From Lentzea waywayandensis (GTDB taxonomy: Bacteria > Actinomycetota > Actinomycetes > Mycobacteriales > Pseudonocardiaceae): a stretch of 64,000 nucleotides of DNA. This document shows positions 32,881 to 40,688 of this stretch, piece by piece; position 1 is the stretch's first letter; each line of letters begins with the position of its first letter. The position numbers were made by a program, and so were the translations under genes. Location of the stretch: the NCBI RefSeq assembly GCF_900115955.1, contig NZ_FOYL01000006.1, forward strand, positions 29,849-93,848. Direction: 5' to 3'. The notes beneath the pieces were generated by a model. The model was not told the origin of the DNA and did no database searches. It saw only the letters and a list, made by a program, of their open reading frames with translations.

Positions 32881-34086
32881 TTACGCCGCAAGCGGACCTG
32901 AAACATGGCGTTCTGCAGGTTCCGGCGTGGTTGGGTGAGTCTGGACATTCAGGTCTGCTTCATGCCAGCGCCGCTGTAGGTCGTTGAGGAGTCGGAGTTC
33001 GACTTCGGGTGCGACGTGGGAGTAGACCTCGGTGACGCGGTTGGGCAGATGGTGACCGAGCCGTCGTGCCTGGGCGATCTCGGGTGCGCCACCGGCGATG
33101 AGCCACGTCTTGTGACTGTGCCGCAGTCCATGGAAGGTCAGTCCAGGCCGGATTGGCACCGTACGGATACCTGCCCGCGGATGTCCTTCGTTGCCATTGA
33201 CCGCAGGTTTGAGCGCTCGGCGGATGAACGTGCTGCGCCACAACCATGATCCGCCTTCAGTGGTGAACACGAACTCGTTGTCGTGCTGCTCAAGATGCTT
33301 GCGCAGCATGGTGATGAGGAATGGTGGCAGCGTGATCGTGCGGGCAGATGATGGAGTCTTGGGTGAACCAAGCCATCTCGTGTGTGCGCTTTCGTGCAGC
33401 GCCCCGGTGCGTGGGTCGATGATCAGGACGCCGCGGCCAAGGTCGACGTTGTCTCGTCGTAGGCCGGTGAGTTCGCCCCAGCGGCATCCGGTCCAGGCGG
33501 CGGTGATGATGAGCATGCCGGCGGTGTCGCCGCCGAGCGCGGCGGCGTGTTCGGCGATACGCAGGACTTCGGTGGGTGATGCCCAGACGCGTTCGCGTTC
33601 GATGCGGTAGCTGCGTCGTCCTCGACGCCGGTAGCGGCGGATAGGGTTAGCGGGGATGAGCCGTTCGTCGGCCGCGTCGGTGAGGATCATCGAGAGGACT
33701 TTGACGATAGTCGCGACGGTCGCGTTGGCGTAGCCGAGTTGTCGTAGGTCGCTGATCCATTTGTTTACGCCGAGTGCGGTGATCGCGTTGAGTGGTGTGG
33801 CGCCCCAGCGGAGCAGGATGTGGCAGCGCAGGACGCTGCGGTAGTTGTCGATGGTGCGTGGGTCGAGGTCGAGCGCGGCGAACCAGGTCGTGACCCATTC
33901 GGCGACGGTGGTGCGGCCGAGGGTGGGGTCGAGCCAGGTGTTGCGGCGTTGGTCGCACTCAATGTCGGCGGCATAGTTGTCTGCGGCACGCTGGGTGGTG
34001 AAGCCGGAGATCGAGGCGGTGTGCCCGCCGCTGGTGCGGTAGCGGACTCGCCAGGACTGCGTGCCGATCTGTTCTGACCAGGCCAT
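32881..34086 (-). CDS. int: tyrosine recombinase integrase of element 1
   Basis: 401 residues. An N-terminal AP2-like arm-binding segment (about 1-55, SWRVRYRTSGGHTASISGF) and a SAM-like core-binding domain (about 60-155, TVAEWVTTWFAALDLDPRT) lead into the catalytic domain, which has the active-site Arg in TGCRWGELTGLRRDN, HGLRHSHKTWLIAGG (HxxR), His in RLGHHLPNRV and nucleophile Tyr in TEVYSHV. Start ATG at 34086 follows ggaggtcgta. Its stop lies 213 bp from the att core. Three decayed relatives follow the later att copies. Confidence 0.95.
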   Translation of the reverse strand: MAWSEQIGTQSWRVRYRTSGGHTASISGFTTQRAADNYAADIECDQRRNTWLDPTLGRTTVAEWVTTWFAALDLDPRTIDNYRSVLRCHILLRWGATPLNAITALGVNKWISDLRQLGYANATVATIVKVLSMILTDAADERLIPANPIRRYRRRGRRSYRIERERVWASPTEVLRIAEHAAALGGDTAGMLIITAAWTGCRWGELTGLRRDNVDLGRGVLIIDPRTGALHESAHTRWLGSPKTPSSARTITLPPFLITMLRKHLEQHDNEFVFTTEGGSWLWRSTFIRRALKPAVNGNEGHPRAGIRTVPIRPGLTFHGLRHSHKTWLIAGGAPEIAQARRLGHHLPNRVTEVYSHVAPEVELRLLNDLQRRWHEADLNVQTHPTTPEPAERHVSGPLAA

Positions 34087-34501
34087 TACGACCTCCGAGT
34101 GTGCGTCTCGAGCGGGGAGGCCTTAGTTGTGCGCCCCGGTCTCCTTGAACGCAAGTTGATCCGACGCGTTGACCGCGACAGGGCTGAGAACGGTAGGCGG
34201 GAGTGATGTCTGGTTGCAGCGCTTGAGTGCGGGCCTAGGCTGCCCTGCGCCAGATAATGGGAGCACTAAGCTGGAATTCCAGTCGGCTGGGAAATTTTGG
34301 TCTGTTTGGGTACTAGGTCTCTACCGTCAGTCTCGTTGGCTGTGGTAATCCATGGTCTGGAGTCTAGACGGCCACGTAGGGTCGGCGGCAGGCGTCGCAG
34401 ATTGCTCGTCTTAGTCATCGCCGAGGTGCGCATTGCCTGGCTCCGAATGTCGAACGCCCTTCTGATATGGCACTTCGAGCTAGCGGGCAGGGAGGTCTGG
34501 T
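34087..34501. other. gene-free stretch inside element 1
   Basis: 415 bp between the integrase start and the next gene. AT-richer than surroundings (aattttggtctgtttgggta). I see no credible reading frame. It probably holds the integrase promoter region (near 34100-34200) and the promoter of the gene at 34502. Confidence 0.5.
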
Positions 34502-35026
34502 ATGGGTACTTATGCCGAGACAAAAGAACAGCTGTTGCTGCGCGTGCAGGGCGTCCGTGCTGGCATCGTCAGGGGCGTTCCACTGAAAGGCGGGCGATTC
34601 GGAGGGTTTTTCCCTATTCGTCCCTGCCTTTGTGTCACCGAACCATGCCCGTGTGATGATCTTGGCGACCTCGACGACTTGATTATCTGGCTTCCTGTGT
34701 CGAATCAAGGTCGGGGAACCGGTTCGCGGGCGGGATCGGACGAAGTATTGGCCTACGAAGTTGAGCACGACGACCGGGTGCTTGTCGAGGTTCAGATTCC
34801 TATGACAATTGCGCAGCTAAGAAAGATAAAGGAGTGGTCCGATAGAGAGCAAGGTGAGCGATCCGATCGCGTGACTGTGCGCAAAGGGGGCAAAGTTTCG
34901 CCAAGTCAGGCGATACTAGGCGCTTTCTTGGTTGGCTATGCTTTGGGTGAGAAAATTGATGAAGGGACGGGTTTGTCTGAAAGTATTTCTGACTGGGCGG
35001 CGGACAATATCCCGTGGCCTTGGTGA
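34502..35026 (+). CDS. hypothetical protein with Gly/aromatic C-terminal segment
   Basis: 174 residues, start ATG at 34502 with a strong cagggagg seven nucleotides upstream. I do not recognise a family. Residues about 38-52 contain CLCVTEPCPCDD, a four-cysteine cluster. The middle (about 85-130) is charged, with MTIAQLRKIKEWSDREQ. The C-terminus is a short hydrophobic-glycine segment, ILGAFLVGYALGEKIDE, followed by an amphipathic, Trp-rich end (WAADNIPWPW). Base composition is lower in GC than host genes, consistent with recent transfer. Confidence 0.7.
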   Translation: MGTYAETKEQLLLRVQGVRAGIVRGVPLKGGRFGGFFPIRPCLCVTEPCPCDDLGDLDDLIIWLPVSNQGRGTGSRAGSDEVLAYEVEHDDRVLVEVQIPMTIAQLRKIKEWSDREQGERSDRVTVRKGGKVSPSQAILGAFLVGYALGEKIDEGTGLSESISDWAADNIPWPW

Positions 35027-35323
35027 CCAGGGTGTGTTGAGATATTTGCAATCGTGCGTCTCGGGCAATGGACGTCAAGCTCGCAATGTTCGAACAGGAT
35101 CAAGTGCAGGGTCACCGCCGCGACTAGACCGACCGTACTGCAGGCGGCGGTCTGGCTACGAGCGGACTTTGGACTCAGGTCACGAAGATGCAGAACCGTC
35201 AGACGCAACCTTGAGCTCGTGCGAAGGCTTGATAACAGGTGAGCGTCGCAATGTGGCCCGTCGACCGGGGGCTGCATAGTCCATATCTTTTGGTGTGCAG
35301 GACGTCCACGGCTATTTGCGTCG
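35027..35323. other. gene-free stretch inside element 1
   Basis: About 300 bp with only short, unconvincing frames on both strands. A 113-codon minus-strand frame (34936-35277) overlaps the gene at 34502 and shows no domain, so I do not call it. Nothing else seen. Confidence 0.4.
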
Positions 35324-35848
35324 CTAGCAGCTGCCCATGGTGGCCTCGTTGGTGCCTGTGTAGACCACTACGTCCGGAACATATCCACCGCTAACGCCGT
35401 TCCACAGGTTGCTGGTCATTCCCGACGCAACGTGGGTCACCGCGTCACCTCGCGCAGTGCAAAGAATCTCGATGACCGCGCCCGCCTCGAGGTGGCCGAC
35501 GACAGGCGAGTCGAGGTACGGCGACTGATAGATGTTGACTGGTATCTGAACCTCGCCGACCGCAGGGGTCACCTGCATGGCTGGTGGCGACGTCGACGTG
35601 GAACTGATCGACTGCGGGGTGATGGTTGGAGGAAGGCGATCGGAAGCCTCGGAGTTTCCGGGCACATCGGCGAAGACAAGTCCCAGTGACAGCAGCAACA
35701 GCACGCCGCCTACCACGAAGCAGGACACCCTGGCGGCAGGGCCGACTGGTGGCAGGACACTGCCCGAAAAGCGAAATCCGCGGCCCACAAGACCGGCCAT
35801 GATCAGTAGAACTCCGGCAAACCCGATGATGATTCCGAGCTGGACCAT
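35324..35848 (-). CDS. membrane protein with C-terminal SH3-like domain, hypothetical
   Basis: 174 residues from ATG at 35848 with cgaggagcg upstream. Two transmembrane helices (about 5-22 IIIGFAGVLLIMAGLVG and 42-60 CFVVGGVLLLLSLGLVF), then a Ser/Thr/Pro linker (about 66-92) and a small domain ending in CTARGDAVTH, NLWNGVSGGYVPDVVV and a terminal Cys. The pattern (IYQSPYLDSPVVGHLEAGAVIEI) resembles a bacterial SH3 domain, a fold that often binds cell wall. Likely anchored with the SH3 part outside. A terminator separates it from the upstream gene at 35955. Confidence 0.7.
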   Translation of the reverse strand: MVQLGIIIGFAGVLLIMAGLVGRGFRFSGSVLPPVGPAARVSCFVVGGVLLLLSLGLVFADVPGNSEASDRLPPTITPQSISSTSTSPPAMQVTPAVGEVQIPVNIYQSPYLDSPVVGHLEAGAVIEILCTARGDAVTHVASGMTSNLWNGVSGGYVPDVVVYTGTNEATMGSC

Positions 35849-35892
35849 GTCAACGCTCCTCGAGGATCATGCAGGCGAGAAAGGGGATTTGT

Positions 35893-35927
35893 GATCCTCT
35901 GCCCGCATGCGGCGCGGGCAGAGGATC
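35893..35927 (-). terminator. terminator after the 36347/35955 gene pair
   Basis: 14-bp perfect stem, gatcctctgcccgc (35893-35906) and gcgggcagaggatc (35914-35927), 7-nt loop. On the minus strand it follows the stop at 35955. Confidence 0.85.
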
Positions 35928-35954
35928 GGCAATGTCGTGGTCAGAGGAGATCTG

Positions 35955-36326
35955 CTAGTCGGCGGACCAGCGGAACGCCAGCTTCTTGCCCATGATGTGT
36001 TCGTCGATGTCCAGGTCGTACATCGGTGTGTGAACGCCGAATACCTTGGCCTTCCAGAGGACGATCTTGCCGCCGACGATGGCGTCCCACTCGACCTCTG
36101 AAACACCGATCTGGGGACCTGTGGCCTCGGTGAAGGTCACCACCTGGCCGCTCGCGTTCTTGATCTCGATTCCCTTCCACCAGTTGACGGCTCCGGTGAG
36201 GCGGAGTCGAAACTGGGTGATGTCGTCCTCGTCGTAGTCGGTGACCTTGAGGGTCACGGTGTCCTCGCGCAGGCGATTCCCCTTTTCGAGATCGCTCCAA
36301 TCGATGTGGATCGTCATGTCATTCAT
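35955..36326 (-). CDS. hypothetical beta-rich protein, second gene of box A operon
   Basis: 123 residues, start ATG at 36326, 20 bp after the stop of the upstream 444-residue gene, so co-transcribed. No signal peptide, Cys or transmembrane segment. The alternating hydrophobic pattern (ITQFRLRLTGAVNWWKGIEI, VVTFTEATGPQIGVSEVEW) suggests a beta sandwich or barrel. I do not recognise the family. Its coupling to the putative TULIP-like protein upstream suggests the two proteins act together. Expression is probably controlled by box A at 37751-37768. Confidence 0.7.
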   Translation of the reverse strand: MNDMTIHIDWSDLEKGNRLREDTVTLKVTDYDEDDITQFRLRLTGAVNWWKGIEIKNASGQVVTFTEATGPQIGVSEVEWDAIVGGKIVLWKAKVFGVHTPMYDLDIDEHIMGKKLAFRWSAD

Positions 36327-36346
36327 CCGTTTCGTATTGTTGGGAT

Positions 36347-37681
36347 CTACTGATCGCGGTGGTGGGCGGTGTGCACGAGCTGGTGAGGCTGGACGTGGAC
36401 CGCCGCACCGCCGGTCGCTGCGAGGCAGGTCTTTCCGTCAGGCGTCGTGAGCGTCGTGATGTCCAGGTCCGTGAGCGTCACGACCACAGTCGCCTCGTCG
36501 AGGACGATCGGGATTTCGGGGATCTTGGTGACCGTCTGCGGGGGCACCTTCGCGAGCTCGCTGTTGACGGTGTTGAGGACCATCGGCGCCAGTGCGTTCG
36601 CGATCCCCTCGATCACGTCGTCGAGAGCTGCCGGAACCCCCGCGAAGTCCAGGTCGAACTTGATGGCATCGATGCTGTCCAGCTTCACCACGACCTCGTT
36701 GGCCGCGTTGACAGAGGCGGTGACGCGCACGGTGGGCCGGGCTGTCCCGGTGGCCGAGAAGGAGAACAGGTTCTTCGCCCAGAAACCGACATCCAGGTTG
36801 AGCAGGGCGGTGCCGCGTAGTTGCCCGTCCTGACCGGGGACCACGTCGAGCGCGACGTTGGAAACGGCGACTTGGTAGTCGGCGTTGAGGGTGACGGAGA
36901 TGAACAGGACCTTGAACTGCTTTTCCCAGTGCCCCTTGATCTGCTGGGTAGCTGCGGCGTCGCCGACCAGCTTGTTGATCACTGCTGGTCGCACCGCGAC
37001 GAAGACGGTGCCGTCCGGCCATGCCCCTGCCAACGGCGCGGGCTCGGGTTGAGTGGGCAGCATTGCCGTGGTTGCCAGCAGCCGGCCTCCGCCAGTGACG
37101 ACGACTGGGGGAGCGACCTGCAGGGATCCCAGGCCCAGCGGCGGGATCTGGATCGGCCGCAGGAAGGTCTCCTCGATCAGCCGGGTCAGTTCGGGCACCA
37201 GCCCCCGGTTGACGAGCTCGGCGAGGTCGGGGTTGTCCGGGATGTCGACGATCATGGTCACGATGTCCGGCGTCAGCATGCCGCCCGCCGTGAGGTTCAA
37301 CTGCAACCCGACGCGCAGCGAAGCGTCGAGCTGTGTCGTGGGTACGCCGGCGCCGTAGTGCACGACGACGACCAGGCTTGGCGCGTGGAGCTCGAACGAA
37401 GCCTGTGACGCCGCTTCCGCGGCTGCCAGCATTCCTGCGTCGTCGTGCCCGTTCAGCTCGGCCAGCAGCGACCGGTGCAGGTCGCGAACGAGGGCGGACG
37501 GTGCCAGCGAAACCGTTGGGGCGGCAGCGATGTCGTATTCGATTCTGGTCACTCCGAGCGGCGGAACGGAGACTGGGACACTGTCCTTGAGCAGCAGGTC
37601 GTGCGTGGCGTCGTAGACCGACCGCACGAACTCGTCGAGAGTCGGTTCGTCGACGCCGAACACTCCGTCGTAGATCGCCAT
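36347..37681 (-). CDS. large hypothetical protein, possible TULIP-like (lipid-binding) fold
   Basis: 444 residues from ATG at 37681, preceded by aaggaggacag, so this start is preferred to 37717. No signal peptide. Two similarly organised halves are suggested by IPPLG-type segments (SVPPLGVTRIEYDI and QIPPLGLGSLQVAPP) and long alternating hydrophobic strands separated by amphipathic helices (ALDDVIEGIANALAPMVLNT). That pattern recalls BPI/P47-type TULIP proteins, but this is inference from pattern only. Box A lies 70 bp before the start. First gene of an operon with 35955-36326. Confidence 0.65.
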   Translation of the reverse strand: MAIYDGVFGVDEPTLDEFVRSVYDATHDLLLKDSVPVSVPPLGVTRIEYDIAAAPTVSLAPSALVRDLHRSLLAELNGHDDAGMLAAAEAASQASFELHAPSLVVVVHYGAGVPTTQLDASLRVGLQLNLTAGGMLTPDIVTMIVDIPDNPDLAELVNRGLVPELTRLIEETFLRPIQIPPLGLGSLQVAPPVVVTGGGRLLATTAMLPTQPEPAPLAGAWPDGTVFVAVRPAVINKLVGDAAATQQIKGHWEKQFKVLFISVTLNADYQVAVSNVALDVVPGQDGQLRGTALLNLDVGFWAKNLFSFSATGTARPTVRVTASVNAANEVVVKLDSIDAIKFDLDFAGVPAALDDVIEGIANALAPMVLNTVNSELAKVPPQTVTKIPEIPIVLDEATVVVTLTDLDITTLTTPDGKTCLAATGGAAVHVQPHQLVHTAHHRDQ

Positions 37682-37750
37682 CTGTCCTCCTTCAAGCGCT
37701 GTTCCCGTTGGCATCACGGGTCTTCACGATCCGGTGCGGACGGCGATCGA

Positions 37751-37768
37751 CGCTTCGGGGGAACCCCT
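37751..37768 (-). promoter_or_regulatory. regulon box A
   Basis: Minus strand AGGGGTTCCCCCGAAGCG, 70 bp upstream of the start at 37681 and pointing at it. Matches boxes B, C and D (consensus AGGGRWWYCCCYGAMGCG). Probable target of the LAL regulator at 43000-45801. Confidence 0.65.
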
Positions 37769-37846
37769 GGGAACGCTGTTGTGTCGTCGCGCTGCTCTGA
37801 ACCAGGGAAACTCCGGATGCGAAAGGCGATGAGGAGGCGGCGGAAC

Positions 37847-39010
37847 TCAGCGACGTGGCGTGCGGGTGGTAGCGGGCCCCAGTCCTGGCGCAGCAACGGT
37901 GATACCCACGATCACGACCACCACAGCCGCGAAGGCGGCGCGCAGCGACCAGACCGCGGCGATCGTGCCGATTGTCGGCGCGCCCAGCACGAAACCGGCG
38001 TAGACACACAAGTTGATGCGGGACACAGCCGCAGCCGGCCGTTCAGGGACGGCGTTCGCCGCGGCGACGAATGCCTGTGGCACCACGACTGAGAGGCCGA
38101 ATCCGGCCACGGCGAAGCCCGCCAACGCCGCGGCAGGAGTCGTAGCCACCACGACCAGAATTGTGCCCAGCGCGGCGATGAGACTGCCGGCGCGAACGAC
38201 GAAGGCTGCGCCGCAGCGATCGGTCGCGGTGTCTCCGACACTTCGGCCGAGCAAAGTCCCCGCCATGTATGCGGTGTAGGCAAGCGCCCCGATGTGTTCG
38301 GAGGCCATGAGTGCGGAACGGAGGTACGTCGCACTCCAGTTGGAAACGGCCGAGTCAACAAGGAACAGCGATACCGTCACGGCGCCGATGACCGCAAGAC
38401 GGCGCCACAGGTGCGGCACAGTGGAGTCGGCCGGCGCATCGCCAGGCCCGTTGGTGGCGGACGGGTCGAGCGCCCGGCCTGCCACAGCACATGCTGCCGA
38501 GCCGAAGAGGCCGACGAGTAGGAACAGCATCCCTAGTGGTGCGCCCCGCGCAGTCGCGAATGCGGCCAGCAGCGAGCCCAGGATGGAGCCGAGACTGTAC
38601 GCCGCGTGGAACCTCGACATGAGACCACGACCGGCAATCCGTTGCAGTGCAACACCAAATGTATTCATCGTGGTGTCGACCGCGCCGAGCGCGAAACCGA
38701 GCACGACGAGAACCGCGAGGAGCGCGGCAAGAACACCTACGGTGCCGATGCCGACCAACGCGGCGCAGGTGACGAGCGTGGCCAGCCGCAGCACCGGCAC
38801 GGTACCGACCCGGTGCACTAGTCGGCCCGCGGTCAGACTGCCCACCCCGGCGACAAATGGCACGACGGCGAGGACGAATCCAAGGGCGAGGTCGCTGAGG
38901 TGGAAGCGATCCCGCAACACGGGCACCTGACTCAGCAATGTGGCGAAGCACCACCCCTGCGTCCCGAAGATGACGAGCAGGGCGTACCGGGAGCGGGCGA
39001 TGTTCGCCAT
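37847..39010 (-). CDS. MFS transporter of the copper-radical-oxidase operon
   Basis: 387 residues from ATG at 39010 (MANIARSRYALLVIFG). Twelve hydrophobic helices. Visible segments include GFVLAVVPFVAGVGSLTAGRLVHRVG (loop 2-3 Gly-Arg motif), MSRFHAAYSLGSILGSLLAA in helix 5 and YMAGTLLGRSVGDTATDR in the second half. It resembles FucP/YbjJ-like and metabolite-export MFS proteins. Only 14 bp separate it from the oxidase gene upstream, so the two are co-transcribed. Likely moves a substrate or product of the oxidase or dipeptidase. Confidence 0.83.
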   Translation of the reverse strand: MANIARSRYALLVIFGTQGWCFATLLSQVPVLRDRFHLSDLALGFVLAVVPFVAGVGSLTAGRLVHRVGTVPVLRLATLVTCAALVGIGTVGVLAALLAVLVVLGFALGAVDTTMNTFGVALQRIAGRGLMSRFHAAYSLGSILGSLLAAFATARGAPLGMLFLLVGLFGSAACAVAGRALDPSATNGPGDAPADSTVPHLWRRLAVIGAVTVSLFLVDSAVSNWSATYLRSALMASEHIGALAYTAYMAGTLLGRSVGDTATDRCGAAFVVRAGSLIAALGTILVVVATTPAAALAGFAVAGFGLSVVVPQAFVAAANAVPERPAAAVSRINLCVYAGFVLGAPTIGTIAAVWSLRAAFAAVVVVIVGITVAAPGLGPATTRTPRR

Positions 39011-39024
39011 CGGATAGGCGAGCG

Positions 39025-40671
39025 TCAGCCGATGAGCAGGAACTGGCCAACTGAGGGAACTCCTGCGCCGTCGAGAGCGAAGAGCAGGTAGTACCCGGGA
39101 ATCGCCAACGTCGGGGTCGGCGGGGTCGTGACGGTCAGGCTCTGGGCGGTCCGGCTGGTGGGGTCGATGACCAGCTCGATCAGTCGCTGGTCGGACGTGT
39201 ACCCGTGGGTCACTGATGAGCACCGCAGCACCGTCACCCGCTGGATCCGGTGCGCGTCAGGCGAAGTAAGCGTGATTGGGTCCCCGTATCCAGCAGAGTC
39301 CGTTGGCAGCGCCCCCACCTCGGGCCTCTGCGCGGGGTGCGGCTTGCCATTTGCATCGACACCGTCGAACAGATGGGGCGGTGAGTAGATCTCCATGCGC
39401 AACTCGCGGGCGTCCTGGCCATGATGGCCGTGATCCGTCCGGCTGCCGCCGTCATTGCGTTGGCTGTCGTGGTTGGACCCGACGACCAGGACTGCTCCGC
39501 TAGGCAGCACGAGCGCACAGGTGTGGTACATCCGAGGGATCGGCGGATAGTCGGTGGGTGCGGAGCCTTCGACCCACGTGTCCTGTTCCCACAGGTAGCG
39601 CTCCGGGATGAAGTTGGCGTCCTCGTCGTAGCCGCCTACCTCGCTCCACGGCCAGTACCAGCGCGGCACTTTCTCGGACCGGCCGCCGCCGATGAGCAGC
39701 GTGGAGCCGTCGGCCAGCAGGAGACCGGTGGTATAGGCCCGCATCGGGTAGGGGCGGCGTTGCCCGGCCCTGCGCCATCTGGGCATGAGGGTCTCGAGGT
39801 CGAACCGGCGTGCTGTGCGGCCGCCGGCTATCAGGACGTGTTGCTCGTATTTCGGAGGTATGAGGGGAAGCAGCACCGAGGTGAAGTTCGAGCGCGAGTA
39901 CACGTGGCTCATCAGTGGGACCAACATCCCGCACGGGGGTGGCCCGACAGTGGTGAGCATGTTGTTGCTGACGTCCAGAATACGGGTACGCCGCCTGCCG
40001 CCGACCTCCTGCAACGCGGTCGACGAGAAGATCCGGCCGTCGGCGAGCCCGTGCAGGCGGGTGTAGTAGATCATCGGTCGTTGCATGGTGAAGAGCCAGA
40101 ACTGACCGGTGTCCTCGAGCTTGGGCACGGTTGCGCGAGGTGGCTTCCACCGGAGCGCGGTGGGGTCGTAGATCTCGGTCTCCAGCACCTCGTGGCTAAG
40201 TTGACTCGTTCCTCCATGACCGCTCATACAGAGGACCCGTCCATCGGACAGTGTGATCAGGGTGGGATACCACCGGGGGTTCGCCATGCGGGCGGCCTGC
40301 GTCCATTGTTCGGTGCGCCACTCGAAGATGAAGCAGTCAGCGATACCGGTGAAGTGATGGGGGCCGTGAGGGTTCTGCGGGGCGCGGTCGTACTTGTCGG
40401 TGCCACCCGCCACCAGTACATTCCCATCGGGCAGCAGGCAGTGCCCAGCACAGAATGGGTCTGGACCCGGAAAGGGAATCACCCTCATCGTCTGCGGGGC
40501 CGCGGGATCCCACAGGACGCTGTGGAACGGCTTCGGAGCGTTCTGGTCGTGCTGGGATCCTCCGATGCCGAGCACCTTGCCGGACGGCAGCAAGGACACG
40601 TGGATCATCAGGATGTCGGCGAGCAGCGGATGGCCGTGAGTATCCTGCACGATCTCCCACTTGTCGGGCAT
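39025..40671 (-). CDS. galactose-oxidase/glyoxal-oxidase-like copper radical oxidase
   Basis: 548 residues from ATG at 40671 (ggtgaggag upstream). A kelch-type beta propeller (about 25-400, repeats such as LLPDGNVLVAGGTD and LLADGSTLLIGGGR) is followed by a C-terminal E-set/DUF1929 domain (about 440-548). All expected copper-radical residues are present: Cys74 (FCAGHCLL) and Tyr135 (NPRWYPTL) for the thioether cofactor, Tyr382-His383 (PRMYHTCALVL) and His489 (SSVTHGYTSDQR) as copper ligands. Such enzymes oxidise primary alcohols or aldehydes with O2, releasing H2O2. There is no signal peptide or membrane anchor, unlike Streptomyces GlxA. Between the M19-type gene and the MFS in one operon. 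Confidence 0.85.
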   Translation of the reverse strand: MPDKWEIVQDTHGHPLLADILMIHVSLLPSGKVLGIGGSQHDQNAPKPFHSVLWDPAAPQTMRVIPFPGPDPFCAGHCLLPDGNVLVAGGTDKYDRAPQNPHGPHHFTGIADCFIFEWRTEQWTQAARMANPRWYPTLITLSDGRVLCMSGHGGTSQLSHEVLETEIYDPTALRWKPPRATVPKLEDTGQFWLFTMQRPMIYYTRLHGLADGRIFSSTALQEVGGRRRTRILDVSNNMLTTVGPPPCGMLVPLMSHVYSRSNFTSVLLPLIPPKYEQHVLIAGGRTARRFDLETLMPRWRRAGQRRPYPMRAYTTGLLLADGSTLLIGGGRSEKVPRWYWPWSEVGGYDEDANFIPERYLWEQDTWVEGSAPTDYPPIPRMYHTCALVLPSGAVLVVGSNHDSQRNDGGSRTDHGHHGQDARELRMEIYSPPHLFDGVDANGKPHPAQRPEVGALPTDSAGYGDPITLTSPDAHRIQRVTVLRCSSVTHGYTSDQRLIELVIDPTSRTAQSLTVTTPPTPTLAIPGYYLLFALDGAGVPSVGQFLLIG

Positions 40672-40688
40672 GGCGGGCTCCTCACCGA

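Noticed and set aside
34936..35277. 113-codon minus-strand frame in element 1
   Set aside because: Overlaps a gene with a strong ribosome binding site and shows no domain.
37794..37813. Further copy of the regulon box (ggagtttccctgg on the minus strand)
   Set aside because: Shares only the central core and lacks AGGG and GCG. The stronger copy at 37751 explains the promoter.
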